Assembly: GCA_017447185.1 (NCBI GenBank)
Contig: JAFSOC010000031.1
Span: 62,001 to 126,000 of the forward strand
From: Clostridia bacterium
GTDB taxonomy: Bacteria; Bacillota; Clostridia; Christensenellales; Aristaeellaceae
Length of the DNA: 64,000 nucleotides
Direction of reading: 5' to 3'
Below are positions 41,270 to 49,646 of the stretch, piece by piece (positions within the stretch are counted from its first letter, which is position 1; the number at the start of each line of letters is the position of its first letter). Under the pieces are notes generated by a model. That model did no database searches. It was not told the origin of the DNA and was given only the letters and a program-made list of their open reading frames with translations. A program made the translations under genes and the position numbers.

Positions 41270-42615
41270 TTCTGACCAGCTCCTTCCCGCTTTTTCTTCT
41301 CCTGGATTTCGGCTTTCGCCTGTTTAAAGGTCTGCATCAGCGGACGCTTTGCGGGGCAGGCCACCGTGCAGCTGCCGCACTGGATGCATTCCAGGCCGTA
41401 GAGTTTCTTTTCATACCGCTCCAGGTTGCCGGCAATGGCGGCGTCCGCCATCAGCTGGGGCATCAGCCCCACCGGGCACACCGTGGTGCAGCGGCCGCAG
41501 TGGAGGCAGGCGGTCATCTGTTTTTCCGCCGCCAGCACCGGATCCTCGTCCAGGAGGGTCAGGCCGTTGTTCTGCTTCTGTATCGGAACGTCCAGGCTGC
41601 CCATGGCGATGCCCATCATGGGGCCGCCGGCCAGTGCCTTGACCGCCGTCTTCCCGGGCTTCACGCCGCCGCAGGCTTCCAGCAGCTCCGCGTAGCTAGT
41701 ACCCACACGGACGAAGAAGTTGGAGGGCTCCATCACCGCCTCGCCCGTCAGGGTGAAGCACTGGCGGAAGAGAGGTTCATGATACAGAACCGCCCGCTGG
41801 ATCGCGTAAAGCGTGCCCACGTTCTGCACGATGCAGCCCACGTCCGCCGGCAGCTTGCTGATGGGGAAATCGATGCCCGTCACTGCCTGGATCAGGCTGC
41901 GCTCGCCGCCCTGCGGATACTTGGTGATCATGGTGCGGACCTTGATCCGCTGTTTCCCGGAGGCCGCGATCTCCATGGCGTGGATCGCTTCGGGCTTGTT
42001 GTCCTCGATGCAGATGATGCCCTCTGCGTTGGGGAACAGCCGGAGCACCAGCTCCAGGCCTTCCACGATGGCCGGCGCGTGGGTCCGCATCAGCTGGTCG
42101 TTGCAGGTCAGGTACGGCTCGCATTCGGCGCCGTTGGCGATCACATAGTCAATCGTTTCCGGATCCTTCGGCTTCAGCTTCACATGGGTGGGGAACCCGG
42201 CGCCGCCGAGGCCTACAATGCCCGCCTCCTGCACCCGCTGGACAATGTCATCCGTCGAGAGCTTCGTCTCGTTGTCCCGCTCCGTCCAGTCCGATACGGC
42301 CGTGAACTGTTTATCGTTGTCAATGACGATGCATTCCGTCATGCCGCCGCCCAGCACCCGGCGCTTCTCAATTGCCTTTACCTTGCCGGAGCAGCTGGAA
42401 TAGATATGCGCGGAAACGAACCCGTCCGCCTCCGCGATCTTCTGGCCCACCAGCACCTCGTCACCCTTCTGGACAACAGGCTTCGCCGGCTTGCCGATAT
42501 GCTGCTGCAGCGGAAATACCATTTCCCCCTGCGGGTCATACTGGCGTAACCGCGCCTCCCGGCTCAGGTCCTTGTGCTCTTCCGGATGAACACCGCCGTG
42601 AAAAGTGTTTCTCAC
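41266..42615 (-). CDS. rnfC: Rnf complex subunit C (NADH-binding Fe-S/flavoprotein)
   Basis: A 449-residue peripheral subunit that binds NAD(H) and FMN. The N terminus (TFHGGVHPEEHKDLS) is typical, GLGGAGFPTHVKLKPKD is the nucleotide site, and two 4Fe-4S motifs lie near the C terminus (CLHCGRCTTVCP, CIQCGSCTVACP). The start is GTG with AAGGAG upstream. It is the first gene of an operon in the order C, DG, E, A, B, multi-FMN protein. Confidence 0.94.
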   Translation of the reverse strand: MRNTFHGGVHPEEHKDLSREARLRQYDPQGEMVFPLQQHIGKPAKPVVQKGDEVLVGQKIAEADGFVSAHIYSSCSGKVKAIEKRRVLGGGMTECIVIDNDKQFTAVSDWTERDNETKLSTDDIVQRVQEAGIVGLGGAGFPTHVKLKPKDPETIDYVIANGAECEPYLTCNDQLMRTHAPAIVEGLELVLRLFPNAEGIICIEDNKPEAIHAMEIAASGKQRIKVRTMITKYPQGGERSLIQAVTGIDFPISKLPADVGCIVQNVGTLYAIQRAVLYHEPLFRQCFTLTGEAVMEPSNFFVRVGTSYAELLEACGGVKPGKTAVKALAGGPMMGIAMGSLDVPIQKQNNGLTLLDEDPVLAAEKQMTACLHCGRCTTVCPVGLMPQLMADAAIAGNLERYEKKLYGLECIQCGSCTVACPAKRPLMQTFKQAKAEIQEKKKREGAGQK

Positions 42616-42688
42616 AGTCTTCCCGACTCCTTTCCCGATCCTTTTATCTTGTAATCCCCTTTCGGATAAGCAGAAATTTCCAAAGTTT

Positions 42689-42717
42689 ATTCTATCAGAC
42701 TGTCCATGGAAAGTAAA
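42689..42717 (-). promoter_or_regulatory. Possible promoter of the rnf operon
   Basis: On the minus strand, TTTACT (42712-42717), 17-bp spacer, TAGAAT (42689-42694). It is a weak match but the only reasonable pair between rnfC and the upstream terminator. Confidence 0.45.
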
Positions 42718-42718
42718 G

Positions 42719-42753
42719 CAAAAAGGCCGTGCGAAGTCTTTCTTCGCACGGCC
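42719..42753 (-). terminator. Rho-independent terminator of the mgl operon
   Basis: On the minus strand, GGCCGTGCGAAG pairs perfectly with CTTCGCACGGCC, followed by five Ts. Confidence 0.9.
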
Positions 42754-42766
42754 CGGGATCCGTTGC

Positions 42767-42997
42767 TTACTGCTTCGGGTTGGCGGTCAGGATGCCGACC
42801 ACCAGCAGCACGACGATGGCCACCGCCACCACTCCGATAAAGATGTCCACCGTCCGCAGGGATACGTTGTCCTTGATCCGGTCATAGATCTTGTAGCGCC
42901 GCGGCTGGCGGGGCTGCGCGGAGAAGGTGCGCTCCGATACCTGCTTCGCCTGCTCCATCTGCGCCCGCGCCTCGCGGGAATTGATATCGTTCTTCAT
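42767..42997 (-). CDS. Small single-helix membrane protein in the mgl operon
   Basis: A 76-residue protein that I do not recognise. The first ~50 residues are charged and rich in Gln and Arg. One membrane helix covers ~53-71 (VDIFIGVVAVAIVVLLVVGIL). The ATG lies one base after the permease stop codon, and a strong terminator follows the gene, so it belongs to the transcript. The position suggests an accessory of the sugar transporter, but no function is known. Confidence 0.7.
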   Translation of the reverse strand: MKNDINSREARAQMEQAKQVSERTFSAQPRQPRRYKIYDRIKDNVSLRTVDIFIGVVAVAIVVLLVVGILTANPKQ

Positions 42998-42998
42998 C

Positions 42999-44672
42999 TT
43001 ACTTCTTCACAATGTACTTCCGCACGTCGATCGAAACTGCCAGGATGATGATCAGGCCGCGGATGATGTACTGGATGTAGGGGTTGATGCCCAGGAACTG
43101 CAGCGCGTAGACGATGGCCTGCATGATGACCGCACCGATAACCACGCCCTGGATTGTACCGACGCCGCCGGAGAAGGAGACGCCGCCGACCACCACGGCG
43201 CTGATGGCGTCGAGTTCGTAGTTGATACCAGTGTTGGCACCGACGGAGGTGATACGGGCCGCTTCCAGGAAGGAGGCTGTACCGTACAGGATACCGGCCA
43301 GCAGGTACACCAGCATGATCGTCTTGGCGACGTTGACGCCGGAAACCGCCGCGGCTTCCATATTGCCGCCGACAGCAAACATATTCTTGCCCAGCTTCGT
43401 CTTGTTCCAGATGACCCATACAATGGCCGCCAGCACCAGGAAGTAGAGCACCACCAGCGGGATCCGGACACTGCCGATATAAATCGCGCCGGCCGCCACA
43501 TTCAGGAAGGTGGGATCAAAGGTGGACAGCGCCTGCGCCGTGCCCGAAGGCTGGGACTCGATGAAGAGGCAGTTCGCGCCGTAGGCGATCAGCTGCGTGC
43601 CCAGGGTGACGATGAACGCATGCAGGTGCAGCTTCGCAACGCCGAAGCCGTTGATCAGGCTGAAGGCCACGGCCACCGCGATGGAGGCAAACAGCGGAAT
43701 CAGCAGACCGAAGGGACTCAGGGGATTCACCAGCGTGGGGAACATCCGGCTGGCATAGCTGGTGGACTGCACCAGGGAGGCCGTGACCGCGGCGGAGATG
43801 CCCAGCACGCGGCCGATGGACAGGTCCGTACCGGCCAGCACGATCAGGCCCGCGCAGCCCAGGGCCAGGATGCCCTTGGTGGAGGCGTTCTGCAGGATGT
43901 TCAGGATGTTGCTCATGCTCAGGAAGTCGATCCGGATAATGGAAACAACCACCAGGATGAGGCCCAGGATGATGAACAGCGCGTAATTCAGGAAGAAGTT
44001 CTTGGCTTTCGTGCCCTTGGGATTGGCGGTCCGGGTCCTCGCCCGCGGCTTGATGTCCATCGCCTGGATCACGAAATAGGCCAGGGCAGCCACGATCAGG
44101 ATGATACCGATGAACTGGAAATATACGGCGCTGGTCATGCGGCCGCCTTCCAGCAGTTTCGGCAGGCCTTCCCGATACAGGCCCAGCAGGTTTTCGTTGG
44201 AAGCGATCTGCTCAAATTCCGCTTTGTCGGTGATGCCCATTTCCTGCATGGCCATCGCCTCGCGGGCCGGATCGCTCCGGTCGTAATCCTTGATAAAGTC
44301 GGTGAAGTTATCCTCGGTGACGGTCTCGTCCACGCTGTGCACGTAGGCGAAGAACTTGTCACGGTCCTTGCTGTTGGCGACGGCGGTTTCGTACTTCGCC
44401 CGCTCATCCACAGCGGCGTCCACCCTGGCTGCGTCCAGGCCGAGGCCCTTCAGGAAGCTCCGTACCTTGTCCGCGCCCAGCTTTTCAAGGGAACTGAGCT
44501 CCTTCAGCTTTTCGGGCTCCTGGATATAACCCATGGCGGCTTTCTTGTCGCCGCCCATCATGGCCGCGGCGTTGTCATAGATCGCCGTGCCCGTCACTCC
44601 GTAGACAGCCAGGCCGATGCCGGCCGCCAGCACGACCAGCATGATGATGCTTATGATCCTTTTTTTGCTCAT
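42999..44672 (-). CDS. mglC: MglC-type sugar ABC permease with N-terminal extracytoplasmic extension
   Basis: A 557-residue permease of the galactose/ribose (BPD_transp_2) family. The core starts near residue 225. It has GLIVLAGTDLSIGRVLGISAA, FIVTLGTQLIAYGANCLF and ISAVVVGGVSFSGGVGTIQG. The first ~205 residues are unusual: a helix (~5-25), about 140 mainly helical, charged residues predicted outside the membrane, and another helix (~180-203). E. coli MglC has about 336 residues and lacks this part. It follows mglA by 15 nt. Confidence 0.9.
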   Translation of the reverse strand: MSKKRIISIIMLVVLAAGIGLAVYGVTGTAIYDNAAAMMGGDKKAAMGYIQEPEKLKELSSLEKLGADKVRSFLKGLGLDAARVDAAVDERAKYETAVANSKDRDKFFAYVHSVDETVTEDNFTDFIKDYDRSDPAREAMAMQEMGITDKAEFEQIASNENLLGLYREGLPKLLEGGRMTSAVYFQFIGIILIVAALAYFVIQAMDIKPRARTRTANPKGTKAKNFFLNYALFIILGLILVVVSIIRIDFLSMSNILNILQNASTKGILALGCAGLIVLAGTDLSIGRVLGISAAVTASLVQSTSYASRMFPTLVNPLSPFGLLIPLFASIAVAVAFSLINGFGVAKLHLHAFIVTLGTQLIAYGANCLFIESQPSGTAQALSTFDPTFLNVAAGAIYIGSVRIPLVVLYFLVLAAIVWVIWNKTKLGKNMFAVGGNMEAAAVSGVNVAKTIMLVYLLAGILYGTASFLEAARITSVGANTGINYELDAISAVVVGGVSFSGGVGTIQGVVIGAVIMQAIVYALQFLGINPYIQYIIRGLIIILAVSIDVRKYIVKK

Positions 44673-44687
44673 CTCTTTCTCACCTCG

Positions 44688-46226
44688 TCACACATACTTG
44701 GCTGCCAGAGCCATAATGGTTTCCTGCTCGCCCGGGATGTCACCGAAATCCTTGCCGCGTTCCACGATGCCGGCCAGTTTTCCGTTGCTCATGACCAGGA
44801 TCCGGTCGCAGATGCCCAGGAGTTCCGGCATTTCGGAAGAGACCATCATCACGCCCTTCCCCTGCTCCGCAAGGTTCAGGATCAGCTGGTAAATCTCATA
44901 TTTCGCGCCGACGTCGATACCGCGTGTTGGCTCGTCCAGCAGGAGCACATCCGGCTGGGTCAGCAGCCAGCGCCCGATGATCACCTTCTGCTGATTGCCG
45001 CCGGAAAGGCTCTTGATATGCGTTTTTTTGCTGGGGGTTTTCACCTTGATGGAATCAATGACCCAGTCCGTGTCCTTGTCCATCTTCCGTCCTTTCAGCA
45101 GCGGCTTGCCGTAGGAATCAATGTTAGCGATGACGGAGTTGAACAGGATGCTCCCCTCCGCGAAAATACCGGTGGCGCGCCGCTCCTCCGTGATCAGGGC
45201 GAAACCGTTTTTCCGCGCCTCGGCCGTGGTCACGTTATTGATGGCCTTACCGTTCATTTCCACCTTGCCGCCGTTCCTGGTGAAGTACCCGAACAGGGTG
45301 TTCAGCAACTCCGTCCGGCGGGAACCCACCAGGCCGGCCACACCCAGGACCTCGCCCTTATGCAGCTGGAAGCTGACGTCGTGGCAGGTCGGCTCATACA
45401 TGCCGGACAGGTTCTGCACGTCCAGCAGCACTTCTCCGACCTTATTGTTCTTGGGCGGGAACTGGTTCGTCATATCCCGGCCCACCATCAGGCGGATGAT
45501 TTCCTCCTTGGTCAGCTCTTTCGCGTTCTTTGTGGCGACCCACTGGCCGTCGCGCATGATGGTGACGTCATCGGAGATGCGGAGGATTTCATCCATCTTG
45601 TGGCTGATGTAGATGATGCCGACGCCTTCCGCGGTCAGCCGGTTCATGATGCGGAACAGGTGGTCCACCTCGTCCTCCGTCAGGGAACTGGTGGGCTCGT
45701 CGAGCACCAGGATCTTCGCGTCGTAGGATACCGCCTTGGCGATTTCCACCATCTGCCGCTTGGAAACAGAAAGCGAACCGATGATCTGCTTCGGATCCAC
45801 ATCGATCTCCAGTTTTTCAAAGACCGCTTTGGTATCCGTGTACATTTTCTTTGTGTCCACCGTGCCGATCCTTGTCGTCGGGAAGCGGCCCAGCCAGACG
45901 TTCTCCATCACGTTGCGGCGGAGCACCTGGTTCAGTTCCTGGTGCACCATGGCCACGCCGTTGTCCAGCGCGTCCCGCGGGTTGGCGAAGGACACCGGTT
46001 TCCCGTTCATCAGGACCTGCCCGCTGTCACGGGTATAGATCCCGAACAGGCACTTCATCAGCGTTGATTTGCCGGCGCCGTTCTCTCCCATCAGCGCATG
46101 CACTGTACCGGGGCGCAGCTGCAGCCTCGCGTGGTCCAGTGCCTTGACGCCGGGAAATGATTTGTCGATATCCGTCATTTCCAGCAGGAAAGGGGATTCG
46201 TTCCGGGTCTCCATTGGTTCGGACAT
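44688..46226 (-). CDS. mglA: Sugar ABC transporter ATP-binding protein, MglA type
   Basis: A 512-residue protein with two ABC domains, as in MglA/RbsA. The first Walker A is GENGAGKST, and [19 protein letters not shown] is its Walker B. The second domain is degenerate at Walker A ([11 protein letters not shown]) but has [14 protein letters not shown] and [13 protein letters not shown]. The ATG at 46226 is used because the protein family starts near [12 protein letters not shown]; its ribosome binding site is weak and an ATG at 46214 is possible. A strong hairpin separates it from mglB. Confidence 0.92.
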   Translation of the reverse strand: MSEPMETRNESPFLLEMTDIDKSFPGVKALDHARLQLRPGTVHALMGENGAGKSTLMKCLFGIYTRDSGQVLMNGKPVSFANPRDALDNGVAMVHQELNQVLRRNVMENVWLGRFPTTRIGTVDTKKMYTDTKAVFEKLEIDVDPKQIIGSLSVSKRQMVEIAKAVSYDAKILVLDEPTSSLTEDEVDHLFRIMNRLTAEGVGIIYISHKMDEILRISDDVTIMRDGQWVATKNAKELTKEEIIRLMVGRDMTNQFPPKNNKVGEVLLDVQNLSGMYEPTCHDVSFQLHKGEVLGVAGLVGSRRTELLNTLFGYFTRNGGKVEMNGKAINNVTTAEARKNGFALITEERRATGIFAEGSILFNSVIANIDSYGKPLLKGRKMDKDTDWVIDSIKVKTPSKKTHIKSLSGGNQQKVIIGRWLLTQPDVLLLDEPTRGIDVGAKYEIYQLILNLAEQGKGVMMVSSEMPELLGICDRILVMSNGKLAGIVERGKDFGDIPGEQETIMALAAKYV

Positions 46227-46336
46227 GCGCAGAATCACCACTTTTCTGTTATTTTTTTCAATGGGGTTTCCGCAAACAGTGCTTCCATCAACGGTCTGAA
46301 ACCACCGTTTCCGGAAACTCCGACTTCGGGAATTTC

Positions 46337-46376
46337 TCAAAACCGGTTCCGGCGACCGAAGCCGCCGGAACCGGTT
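46337..46376 (-). terminator. Intercistronic hairpin between mglB and mglA
   Basis: A perfect 14-bp stem (AACCGGTTCCGGCG, eight-base loop) followed by only four Ts on the minus strand. It is probably a partial terminator or mRNA-stabilising structure giving more MglB than MglA/MglC. Confidence 0.75.
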
Positions 46377-46403
46377 ACATGGTTTTCTGCCGAAATCAGC
46401 AGA

Positions 46404-47453
46404 TTAGTCGTTCACGTTTTCGATCGTGATCTTGGCGTAGGGGATGAACACGGAGCAGCCGTCTTCGTTCAGCGTGTACTTGCTCTCCAGGCCTTCGATC
46501 CACTTGCCGTTCTGCAGCCAGTTCATGGCGAACCGGATGTTGGCTTCGCCCATGGCGTCACCATCCTGCTTAACGGTAGCGGTCATCTTGCCGGCCTTGA
46601 TGGCTTCGATGGCTTCGTCCACAGCGTCAACACCGATAACGGTGATGGCGGGATCGCCGGCATTGCCGGTGTTGTAACCGGACTGGTTCAGAGCGGCGAT
46701 AACGCCGGTCGCCATCTGGTCGTTGTTGGCGAAGACCAGTTCGATTTCACGATGCGCGGCCCACTCAGCCAGCATCTTTTCCTGTGCCTGGGCGGTATCC
46801 CAGTTCGCAACGATCCACTCGTCAACCATTTCCATCGGAACGCCCAGCTTCTCGGCGGTTTCCTGGGAATAGGTACTGCGGGCGATCGCTTCGTCGTTGT
46901 TGGGTTCGCCTTCGAACTCGACGAACTGAACCTTGCCGTCGCCGTTCAGGTCGATCTTGGAGGCATCAGCGGTCCACAGGTCATACAGGATTTCGCCCTG
47001 CATGTCGCCGGCTTCACGGGCCAGGGTGCCTACGAAGAAAGCGCCGGATTCCTTCACGACGGAATCATAGGTTTCGGGGGTCGGGGGCTTGTTGTAGAAC
47101 AGGAAGGGGATGTTGGCTTCCTTGAACATGTCTACCAGTGTCTGGCCGGAAGCAACTTCCGCCAGGTTGATGATAACGAAATCGGGCTTGTCGCCAACCA
47201 GGATGGTGGCCTGCTCGATCTGCTTCGCCATGTCATCCGCAGCGTCATACATGGTCAGCTTGATCTTCACGCCCAGCTCTTCGCCGACTTTCTCAGCCCA
47301 TTTTTCCATGCCCTGGCGGACAGAGGAACCATAAGCATCGTCAAACTTCCAGACCAGAACACGAACGTCGTATTCGGACTTGGATTCCGCGAACACCGCG
47401 GTGCAGGTCAGCGCCAGAACCAGCGCCAGTACAAGGGCAACGAGTTTCTTCAT
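46404..47453 (-). CDS. mglB: Galactose/glucose-binding protein, MglB type
   Basis: A 349-residue exported binding protein with a signal peptide (MKKLVALVLALVLALTCTAVFA). DLNGDGKVQFVEFEGEPNN matches the EF-hand-like calcium loop of galactose-binding protein (DLNKDGQIQ). Sugar-site segments include VFANNDQMATGVIAAL and VIGVDAVDEAIEAIKAG. There is no lipobox, although a monoderm usually anchors such proteins; it may be held by the transporter. It heads the mglB-A-C-small-protein operon. Confidence 0.92.
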   Translation of the reverse strand: MKKLVALVLALVLALTCTAVFAESKSEYDVRVLVWKFDDAYGSSVRQGMEKWAEKVGEELGVKIKLTMYDAADDMAKQIEQATILVGDKPDFVIINLAEVASGQTLVDMFKEANIPFLFYNKPPTPETYDSVVKESGAFFVGTLAREAGDMQGEILYDLWTADASKIDLNGDGKVQFVEFEGEPNNDEAIARSTYSQETAEKLGVPMEMVDEWIVANWDTAQAQEKMLAEWAAHREIELVFANNDQMATGVIAALNQSGYNTGNAGDPAITVIGVDAVDEAIEAIKAGKMTATVKQDGDAMGEANIRFAMNWLQNGKWIEGLESKYTLNEDGCSVFIPYAKITIENVND

Positions 47454-47575
47454 AATTGGGAATCCTCCTTTTCATAATTTATTCACGGACAACGTCCTGA
47501 ATAACCGTAAGAATGGAACCGCCCGAAACCCGGGGCATGAATAAAAAGGTCAGTTTTTTTCCGTTACTGACATTC

Positions 47576-47604
47576 ATTTTACACAGGCTGCCGTACACTG
47601 TCAA
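47576..47604 (-). promoter_or_regulatory. Promoter of the mgl operon
   Basis: On the minus strand, TTGACA (47599-47604), 17-bp spacer, TAAAAT (47576-47581). Confidence 0.75.
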
Positions 47605-47705
47605 GGACGGCCCTCTTCCCCGCGGGTTGAAATTTTTTCGCAAAGAGTACAAATTTATTTGCCGTTGCCGGCGGATCCGGCACCTGTCCGGACAACCCGG
47701 ATCAT

Positions 47706-47734
47706 TTGACAAAAAGCCGGAAAACCCGTACAAT
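47706..47734 (+). promoter_or_regulatory. Promoter of the sensor-GGDEF gene
   Basis: TTGACA (47706-47711), 17-bp spacer, TACAAT (47729-47734). Confidence 0.75.
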
Positions 47735-47770
47735 AATTGGTAAGTTCAACATCAGAAAAGAGGGGCCGGC

Positions 47771-49627
47771 GTGACAGGCAGAACGTACAGGATCGCATAC
47801 TTCACCGTTGACTGGAACTACGAGCTCGTGGACCAGACGCTGCACGGCCTCAAACAGTATACCGATACCCACAGGAACGTGATCCTGCGGATTTTTGACT
47901 GTTTCGGTACCGACCAGGGCAACGACAAGGACAAAAGCGAATACCGGATCTTCTCCCTGCCGGACCTGAGCACCTTTGACGGCGCCATCATCCTCAGCAA
48001 CCAGGTGATCCTCCAGTCCGTCCGGGACGAGCTGGTCCGCCGGATTGACGAGGCCGGCATCCCGGCTGTCTCCATCGGCTGTCCCCTGCCCGGCTGCGTG
48101 CTGGTGGGGCATGACAACCGCGCTGCGCAGAAAGCCGTGGTGGACCATGTGATCCGCGAGCATAACGCCCGCAACCTGGTCTACCTGACGGGCAACCTCT
48201 ACAACAACTGTCCCGAAGGCCCGGAGCGGCTGGAGGGATTCAGGGATTCCTGCCGGGAAAACAATATCCCTTCCGAAAACATCCAGATCCTTGAGAAAAC
48301 CTGGCGCACCACCGACGGCGCCGAGACCGTCGCCCAGTGGCTGGAGGAGGATTTCCCCCTGCCGGACGCCTTTATCTGCGCCAACGACGAAATGGCCCTC
48401 GGCATGCTGGAAGCCCTGCAGGAGAACCATATCAAAGTGCCGGACGACGTGATCGTCACCGGGTACGACAACCTGGACAGCGCCGTCCTCTCCTGCCCGC
48501 GGCTGACTTCCCTCTTCTGCGATTATCAGGAGCTGAACTACCGGGCGATGGAGACCGTCATCGACATGGTGGACGAAAAGCACGTCCCCTCCACCGTATA
48601 CGGAAACTTCCAGCTGGTGGCTTCCGAATCCTGCGGCTGTGCCGACCAGGCCCTGCCGGATACCATCCGTGACCGGTATTTCCGCCAGACCCGTTTCCTG
48701 CGTTCCTTCTACTTATTACAGGAACAGCTGGCGGAGGAGCTGTTCGAAGCCAACAACCTGAAGGACCTGACCGCCGCCGTCCTGCGCAACCGGGGCATCT
48801 TCGGCTGCCATGACATTTTCCTGTGCATCAACGACTACTATTTTGACAATTATGAAAAGGCCGAGTGGACCCAGGACTCCGAATCCTACGGCGCGGAGAT
48901 GGTGCTGGCCGGGCGCAGCTACATCCGCTTCCCCACCCACCAGCTGCTGCCGGAGCCCTATCTGTCCCGGGAGCGTTTCCTGATCTTCTACCCGCTGCAT
49001 TACAACACCTACTCCATCGGCTATATCGCCATGGACGGGCTGAGCGAAGCGGCCAAGATGAACCTGCACGAAAGCATCTTCAACTTCCTGGAAATCGCCA
49101 TTGAAAACATCCGGAAGAAGGAGCTGCTCCGCCGCTTCAACGAAATGCTGGACAACATGTCCGTCCACGACGGGCTCACCCAGCTGTACAACCGCTTCGG
49201 CCTCGAGCGCTACGGGGAGGAAACCTTCCGCCGCATGATCAAGAAATACGGCAGCGCCCAGGTGCTCTTCACCGATATGGACGAGATGAAGATGATCAAC
49301 GACACATACGGCCATGAAGCCGGCGACAACGCCCTGTGCGCCGTGGCCACCATCCTGCGGGACAACTGCAACAGCGAGGATTTCATCATGCGCTACGGCG
49401 GGGACGAGTTTGTGGTCATCGCCATCGGCACGGATACCGATCTGCGGGACCGGATCCTTGCCGCCGCGAACGCCTGGAACCAGAACTCCGGCTACCCCTT
49501 CAAACTGGGGCTCTCCGTGGGCGTCGTGCAGTGCCCAAAGAAGGACAAACGCTCCCTGGACGACTGCATCAAGGAAGCCGATTCCCTGATGTACGAAATC
49601 AAAACCGAAAGAAAAGTAGGCCGCTGA
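47771..49627 (+). CDS. LacI-type sugar-sensor domain fused to diguanylate cyclase (GGDEF)
   Basis: A 618-residue soluble protein. Residues ~1-300 are a LacI/GalR-type periplasmic-binding-protein fold without any DNA-binding domain (FDGAIILSNQV, AFICANDEMALGMLEAL, VIVTGYDNLDSA, LTSLFCDYQEL). Residues ~310-455 look GAF-like. The GGDEF domain (~460-615) has LTQLYNRFG, FTDMDEMKMINDTYGHEAGD and an intact RYGGDEF, with no RxxD inhibitory site. No signal peptide or membrane helix is present, so it senses an internal ligand. It is divergent from mglB, so the ligand may be a sugar imported by Mgl, and the output is c-di-GMP. Confidence 0.9.
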   Translation: MTGRTYRIAYFTVDWNYELVDQTLHGLKQYTDTHRNVILRIFDCFGTDQGNDKDKSEYRIFSLPDLSTFDGAIILSNQVILQSVRDELVRRIDEAGIPAVSIGCPLPGCVLVGHDNRAAQKAVVDHVIREHNARNLVYLTGNLYNNCPEGPERLEGFRDSCRENNIPSENIQILEKTWRTTDGAETVAQWLEEDFPLPDAFICANDEMALGMLEALQENHIKVPDDVIVTGYDNLDSAVLSCPRLTSLFCDYQELNYRAMETVIDMVDEKHVPSTVYGNFQLVASESCGCADQALPDTIRDRYFRQTRFLRSFYLLQEQLAEELFEANNLKDLTAAVLRNRGIFGCHDIFLCINDYYFDNYEKAEWTQDSESYGAEMVLAGRSYIRFPTHQLLPEPYLSRERFLIFYPLHYNTYSIGYIAMDGLSEAAKMNLHESIFNFLEIAIENIRKKELLRRFNEMLDNMSVHDGLTQLYNRFGLERYGEETFRRMIKKYGSAQVLFTDMDEMKMINDTYGHEAGDNALCAVATILRDNCNSEDFIMRYGGDEFVVIAIGTDTDLRDRILAAANAWNQNSGYPFKLGLSVGVVQCPKKDKRSLDDCIKEADSLMYEIKTERKVGR

Positions 49628-49637
49628 CGCGGCCTGC
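49612..49637 (-). terminator. Probable terminator of the GH5 operon
   Basis: AGGCCGC pairs with GCGGCCT around GTCA, followed on the minus strand by a T-rich tract (ACTTTTCTTT). It overlaps the stop codon of the converging GGDEF gene. Confidence 0.6.
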
Positions 49638-49646
49638 TTCATATAT

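Larger units (their letters stand above)
47454..47770. other. Intergenic region with divergent promoters of mglB and the sensor-GGDEF gene
   Basis: This 317-base stretch holds the two promoters listed separately, about 100 bp apart, and a ~120-nt mglB leader. The leader contains an imperfect repeat, ATTCAGGAC/GTCCGTGAAT, just before the ribosome binding site. I see no gene in it. Confidence 0.7.

Noticed and set aside
42927-46067. 1046-codon plus-strand open frame opposite mglA/mglC
   Set aside because: Spans two real genes on the other strand and shows no recognisable domain; composition is that of an antisense frame.
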